The position numbers were made by a program, and so were the translations under genes. The notes beneath the pieces are model-generated. The model was not told where the DNA came from and did not search any database. It saw only the letters and a list, made by a program, of their open reading frames with translations. From contig CAKOHE010000056.1 in assembly GCA_934047225.1 (NCBI GenBank), forward strand, positions 15,001-79,000: a DNA stretch of 64,000 nucleotides, in the 5' to 3' direction. Source of the stretch: Ypsolopha sequella (taxonomy: Eukaryota; Arthropoda; Insecta; Lepidoptera; Ypsolophidae). Positions 60,301 through 64,000 of this stretch are shown piece after piece. Numbering within the stretch: position 1 is the stretch's first letter; every line of letters starts with the position of its first letter.

Positions 60301-62844
60301 ACTTGCTGCGTACATTACGATCGGCTCGACAACCGCTACGTATATCGTCCTGATAATTTCACCGTTGAGGCCCCATGTCACCTTCGCTGCGCGCGCTAGA
60401 TGTTTGTATATTTCCGCGGCTTTTTTGCAGATTGCGGTCACGTGCGCTTTGAAGGTGAGTTTTCGGTCGATGATGAGACCAAGGAGTTTTATCTCGTTGA
60501 CGAGTTCGAGTCTACTCCCTGACATATAGAGATGTGGTTCTTCGTACTTCAGTTTTTTAGTAATCAACATCGCCTTGGTCTTGTGTGCGGCGAAGTTGAG
60601 CTTGTTCTGAGTACCCCACTCCACTATTGTCTCCAGTGTCGAGTTGACCCTTTCCTCCATGTCTGCAACCGATTGGCCGGTGAAAACCAGGACTACGTCA
60701 TCCGCGAAAGCTTGCGAGTGTACTCCTTCCCCTTCCAGCTTGTGCAATAGCGGGTCGAGGATGATGTTCCAAAAAGCTGGCCCTCCGATAGATCCTTGGA
60801 CACAACCTTTGGTTGTTTTCCTCTCGCTTGTTGCTCTGGAATAATTGACCACTATTTTTCGGTCTTCTAGGTAGGAGCACACCATTGCATAGATGTTCCG
60901 CGGACACTTCCTTGAGGCTAGCTGGTGTTTTAAAGCCGGCCACCATGCGTTGTCGAAGGCCCCCTCTATGTCCAGTGAGATCATTAGAACTATCTTTTTG
61001 TTTTCAAGTTCTGATCTAACATGCTTAAGCAGGTCACAGAGGGCGTCCTCGGTTCCGCGCTGGGGCGTAAACCCGTACTGGTTTTGGTTAAGGGTGGGCT
61101 GTATGTGCCATTGCAGCCTGTTTACCATGAGTTTCTCGACGATTTTTCCGATTACTGGCAGCAGTCCGATGGGTCTGTATGACTTTGGGTGTGTGTAGTC
61201 ATCTTTCCCATGCTTTCCGAGGATAATTACGTGCGCCATTTTCCACTGGGTGGGGAAATGTGCCAGCTCTAAGCATTTATTTGCTATAGCCATAAACATT
61301 TCCTTCCCGGTTTTGATGGCCATCGTACATATGTCTGCCGTCAGCCCGTCCGATCCTGGTGCCTTCTTTGGATTCAAGTCATGTAGTACTGAATCCAGTT
61401 CGGCTTCCGTGAAAGGTGGGTCATCTTTTGACAGACCGTCAGTATCCTCGGGTTTGGCGTTTGTCAGTTCTCGGAGATGTTTGTGGTAGGGTTGATCTGT
61501 CTGTGTAGAATCATCAGGGTAGAACGTATCGGCCAGGAGATCGGCCGATTGTTCAGGGCTCAGTGTCTCGCCCTTGGCGTTCCTGAGAAGCGGGTCTTCT
61601 CGCCTCTTAGATGTTCTCCTGATGACTCTATAGATCCCATCCCACATGCTCTCCTTTTCCTGCGTCGAGCAAAACTCTTTCCAGCTCTGGGTTTGGGCTT
61701 CGCTAGCCTTTTTCTCGTAGTTGAGTTTGGCTTCGAGGTACTCGTTTACGACGTGTTCCCGCCTGATGGGTGCAGCATTTCTGATCCTGCGCTTTCTGCG
61801 CGTGACCTCTTTTTTGAGGTCTGTCAGTTCTTTGGACCACCAGGGGGGTGCGGCTTTTCCTTTGTAGGCGCCTATTTTTGGAATTGCTTTGTCGCATGCT
61901 TCTTGAATGGCGTTCGTATATGCGACAAGCGTGGATTCCAGTTCCTTGATGTCCGAGATGGAGTTTACGTTTTCCAGGGAGATGTTTCTTTTGACTAGGC
62001 CGGATCTTAGTTGTGTTTGGAACTCTCGCCAGTTCGCCTTCTTGATGTTATACTTGCGAGTGGTGGTGGATTCTAGAGCCACCAGCTCTCTGTCCAGTCG
62101 CAAGGCGAAGGTGATGGCGTTGTGGTCAGACGTTGTGATGTCGCGGTCCACTTTCCAACTTTCGATCCTGCCCAGCAGGGATGTACTACACGCAGTAACG
62201 TCTACTATGCTGCTGTATAGTTTCCCTCCCCTGTAAGTCTCAAACGTGGGAGTGTCCCCTTTGTTGAGGATATGGAACTCCATTTCATCAAGGAATGCGC
62301 TGTAGGCCACTCCCCTAGGGTCGTCATGCTTGCTGCCCCACCAGAGGCTCCACGCGTTGACGTCCCCGCCTATTAGGATGTTGTTCGTTTTAACTTTTTT
62401 GCACGTTTCTTCAACGCGCTTCAGATTTTCTTTTATGTCTTCGTTCCCCTCAAAGTACACCGATAGCACAGCCAGCTTTAGGCTGCCCGCCACCAGTGTC
62501 ACTGCTGCCTCGGTCTCGGTCACCAACTGCGGGTCGTGAATTACCCGCAGTCGGTCCCCGAAAACGATGACAGCTGCCTTTACTGGTTTTGTGCGATTCA
62601 GGGTGCACTGGATGATCTGAGTGCCGGGATAAGTGCTCATATTGCCGTTCCGCCCTACATAGGGTTCTTGTACTAGGGCAATAGAGACCCCGCTTCCCTT
62701 TGCAGCCCGGATCAATTCCTCCGTTGCTAGCTTTTTGCGCTGCAGGTTTGCCTGAACGATTAGCAGCCTGCTCGCGATAGTACTTTGGGGGGGTGAGGTG
62801 GGTGTCGTGTCGTTGCCCTTAGCAGTAGCTGACACGCGAGCGTG
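57115..62844 (-). pseudogene. ORF2 of C2, helicase truncated and read into E
   Basis: Genuine C sequence spans 57337-62844. Endonuclease, RT (FADD near 60705), RNase H, CCHC and linker are whole. The helicase keeps Walker A, Walker B and GDQNQ but is cut after LLCTHRN, so HEAQG and SRHT are gone. The frame then reads out of frame through E to a stop at 57115, adding about 75 meaningless residues. Differs from C1 by a 3-base deletion near the 5' end and a few substitutions, among them GDQNQ where C1 has GDRNQ. The frame has no early ATG. Confidence 0.9.
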
Positions 62845-64000
62845 CTATAGCATCCATTTTTTGTCTTTCTGGACACTCTGGGTCGTACGCTGCGTGTGCT
62901 GTGGATGAATGGGAATGGGTTTGCTCGCAGTTTTTGCAGTGTGGAGGTCTGTCCTCCAATCTGCTGCGACATTTCACCCAGGAGTGAGTCCCTCCGCAGT
63001 ACGCGCAGAGGTCCTCTTTCTCCCGGCAGAGACCTTTGGTATGCCCATAACCCAGGCATCTGGAGCACTGTATAAGGGGCGACTGGTCTTCGACTGGACT
63101 CCGCGAAAGGCCGATGTAGACCTTTTCGGCCTTCATGAGCCTTCCGTACAGTACGGGCGAGACCTCGAAGACGGTGTGGCACTGAAGCGCGTTTCGAGCT
63201 TTTTTCCTGTATTTAACTCGGAGAAGATCGTCATTTTTGTTCAGGGCCGTGAACAGATGGTTGTTTTGGGCTCGGAAGTGTTGGACGATCTCTTCGTCGT
63301 TTTGGTAGGCGAGGACGTTTCTGACAATGACTAAGGGGTTATTTTTTCTAGCTTCCTCCACCTTAAGGGTGTTGTCTGCTCGCATTTGTGATCTGACTAG
63401 TTCCAGGTCTTCTTTGCTGCTGCAAGTCAAGACCACTTTCCTGTTTCTCGCCTTCCTTACCCTGTCCACTCTGGCGCCGGTCTTGCTCATGTCTAGCGCA
63501 TTGATGATTGTCTTGATGACGTTATCCCCTGTCTTAGAGGTATCCGTCGATGAGACAATCACCGTGTGGTTCGGTTTCGGTGAAGGTGGAGTAGGCAGTG
63601 TGGCTGGCTTCTTTTCTGGCTTGCGCTTTCGCTGTACAACAGTCCATCCGTCAGCTTTAGAAAGCTCAGCCTCGAGGTTTGCCTGTGGTGGTGGCGTGCG
63701 TGGCGTGCGTGACTGTTGCTCGCGCATGGTCTTCAGCTCAGATGTGACAGCTTCGAGCCTTTCATTGAGCGGTTCGAAGTGCTCAGCGAGTTCCGAATGT
63801 GTGGGAGGTGTTTCGGTGGTGGAGAGGGCGTCTTGTAGCGTGGTTTTTATGTATATGTGTAATTGCGTGATTGTGTCCCTCACATCCCTGACCTCTTGTT
63901 CTAAGCGTTCGACCTGGGGCTGTGAGGTTTGAATGTGTGTTGCAGTGTTTTCATCCTTCGTCACCATTTCTGCATGTTTCTTATCTGCTTCCCTTCTCAT
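62819..64000 (-). CDS. ORF1 of C2 (partial, runs off right edge)
   Basis: The C-terminal 393 codons are in view, open to the last base. Contains the middle block ARVDRVRKARNRKVV, VIVRNVLAY and three knuckles, and ends in RSRVSYC (C1 ends RSRVTYC). Nearly identical to C1 ORF1; the N-terminal part and 5'UTR are outside the window. Confidence 0.92.
   Translation of the reverse strand: MRREADKKHAEMVTKDENTATHIQTSQPQVERLEQEVRDVRDTITQLHIYIKTTLQDALSTTETPPTHSELAEHFEPLNERLEAVTSELKTMREQQSRTPRTPPPQANLEAELSKADGWTVVQRKRKPEKKPATLPTPPSPKPNHTVIVSSTDTSKTGDNVIKTIINALDMSKTGARVDRVRKARNRKVVLTCSSKEDLELVRSQMRADNTLKVEEARKNNPLVIVRNVLAYQNDEEIVQHFRAQNNHLFTALNKNDDLLRVKYRKKARNALQCHTVFEVSPVLYGRLMKAEKVYIGLSRSPVEDQSPLIQCSRCLGYGHTKGLCREKEDLCAYCGGTHSWVKCRSRLEDRPPHCKNCEQTHSHSSTAHAAYDPECPERQKMDAIARSRVSYC

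Larger units (their letters stand above)
56501..64000 (-). mobile_element. Chimeric TRAS-type insertion: E fragment joined to 3'-truncated C2 (right part outside window)
   Basis: A 15-T tail (56501-56515) is followed on + by about 800 bp of a helicase-family element (E) that is otherwise absent here. At 57315-57336 comes a filler with a tandem ATATAGTTTC, then family C sequence from the helicase region (57337) through ORF2 into ORF1, running off the right edge. One tail and one tract indicate a single insertion made from two RNAs. Neither part has its normal 3' end. Confidence 0.85.

Noticed and set aside
1..64000. Host genes, tRNA, rRNA, telomerase RNA
   Set aside because: Nothing outside elements and TTAGG was found; every long open frame is explained by the elements.

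Overview
The window is a stretch of insect telomere, probably from a moth or butterfly. It has seven blocks of pure (TTAGG)n on the + strand, between or beside nine non-LTR retrotransposon copies of the telomere-specific TRAS type (R1 clade). All nine lie on the - strand. Every poly(A) tail (poly-T on +) follows a GG of the target directly, and the TTAGG strand serves as primer, which is TRAS rather than SART polarity. Because the G-rich strand runs 5'->3' rightward, the chromosome end lies to the right. Lepidoptera is inferred from TTAGG + TRAS + a helicase-bearing ORF2; there is no host gene, tRNA or rRNA to confirm it.

Layout (local labels A-E are mine): A1 1-8510 (cut by the left edge); TTAGG; B1 8613-15785; TTAGG; C1 15834-26205; TTAGG; B2 26368-30343 (5'-truncated); TTAGG; A2 30546-38262 (5'-truncated); D1 38263-40616 (5'-truncated, inserted exactly at the A2/TTAGG border with a visible target-site duplication); TTAGG; D2 40779-46231 (5'-truncated); TTAGG; A3 46364-56313 (full length); TTAGG; then 56501-64000, a chimera of a short fragment (E) and a 3'-truncated C copy (C2) that runs off the right edge.

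Each full-length copy reads 5'UTR with tandem repeats, ORF1 (gag-like, three zinc knuckles), ORF2, then a 3'UTR with a short hairpin. ORF2 of families B and D is ordinary: endonuclease, reverse transcriptase, RNase H and a C-terminal CCHC. ORF2 of families A and C goes on for about 765 residues past the point where B and D stop. That extension ends in a complete viral-type superfamily 1 helicase (Walker A, Walker B, GDxxQ, HEAQG and SRHT motifs). This is the most notable system here: a telomere-building retrotransposon carrying an RNA-virus-type helicase. To my recollection helicase-bearing TRAS elements have been reported from Lepidoptera, so the fusion is not new in itself. The exact fusion point, the conserved linker, the E/C2 template-switch chimera, the covarying 3' hairpins, the AUG-less ORF2 start and the D1 duplication seem to me the parts worth following.

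A1, A2 and A3 look nearly identical to each other, as do B1/B2 and C1/C2, so amplification or gene conversion is recent. A3 (whole), C1 (whole) and perhaps A1 (edge-cut) could be autonomous; B1, B2, A2, D1, D2 and the chimera are each damaged.
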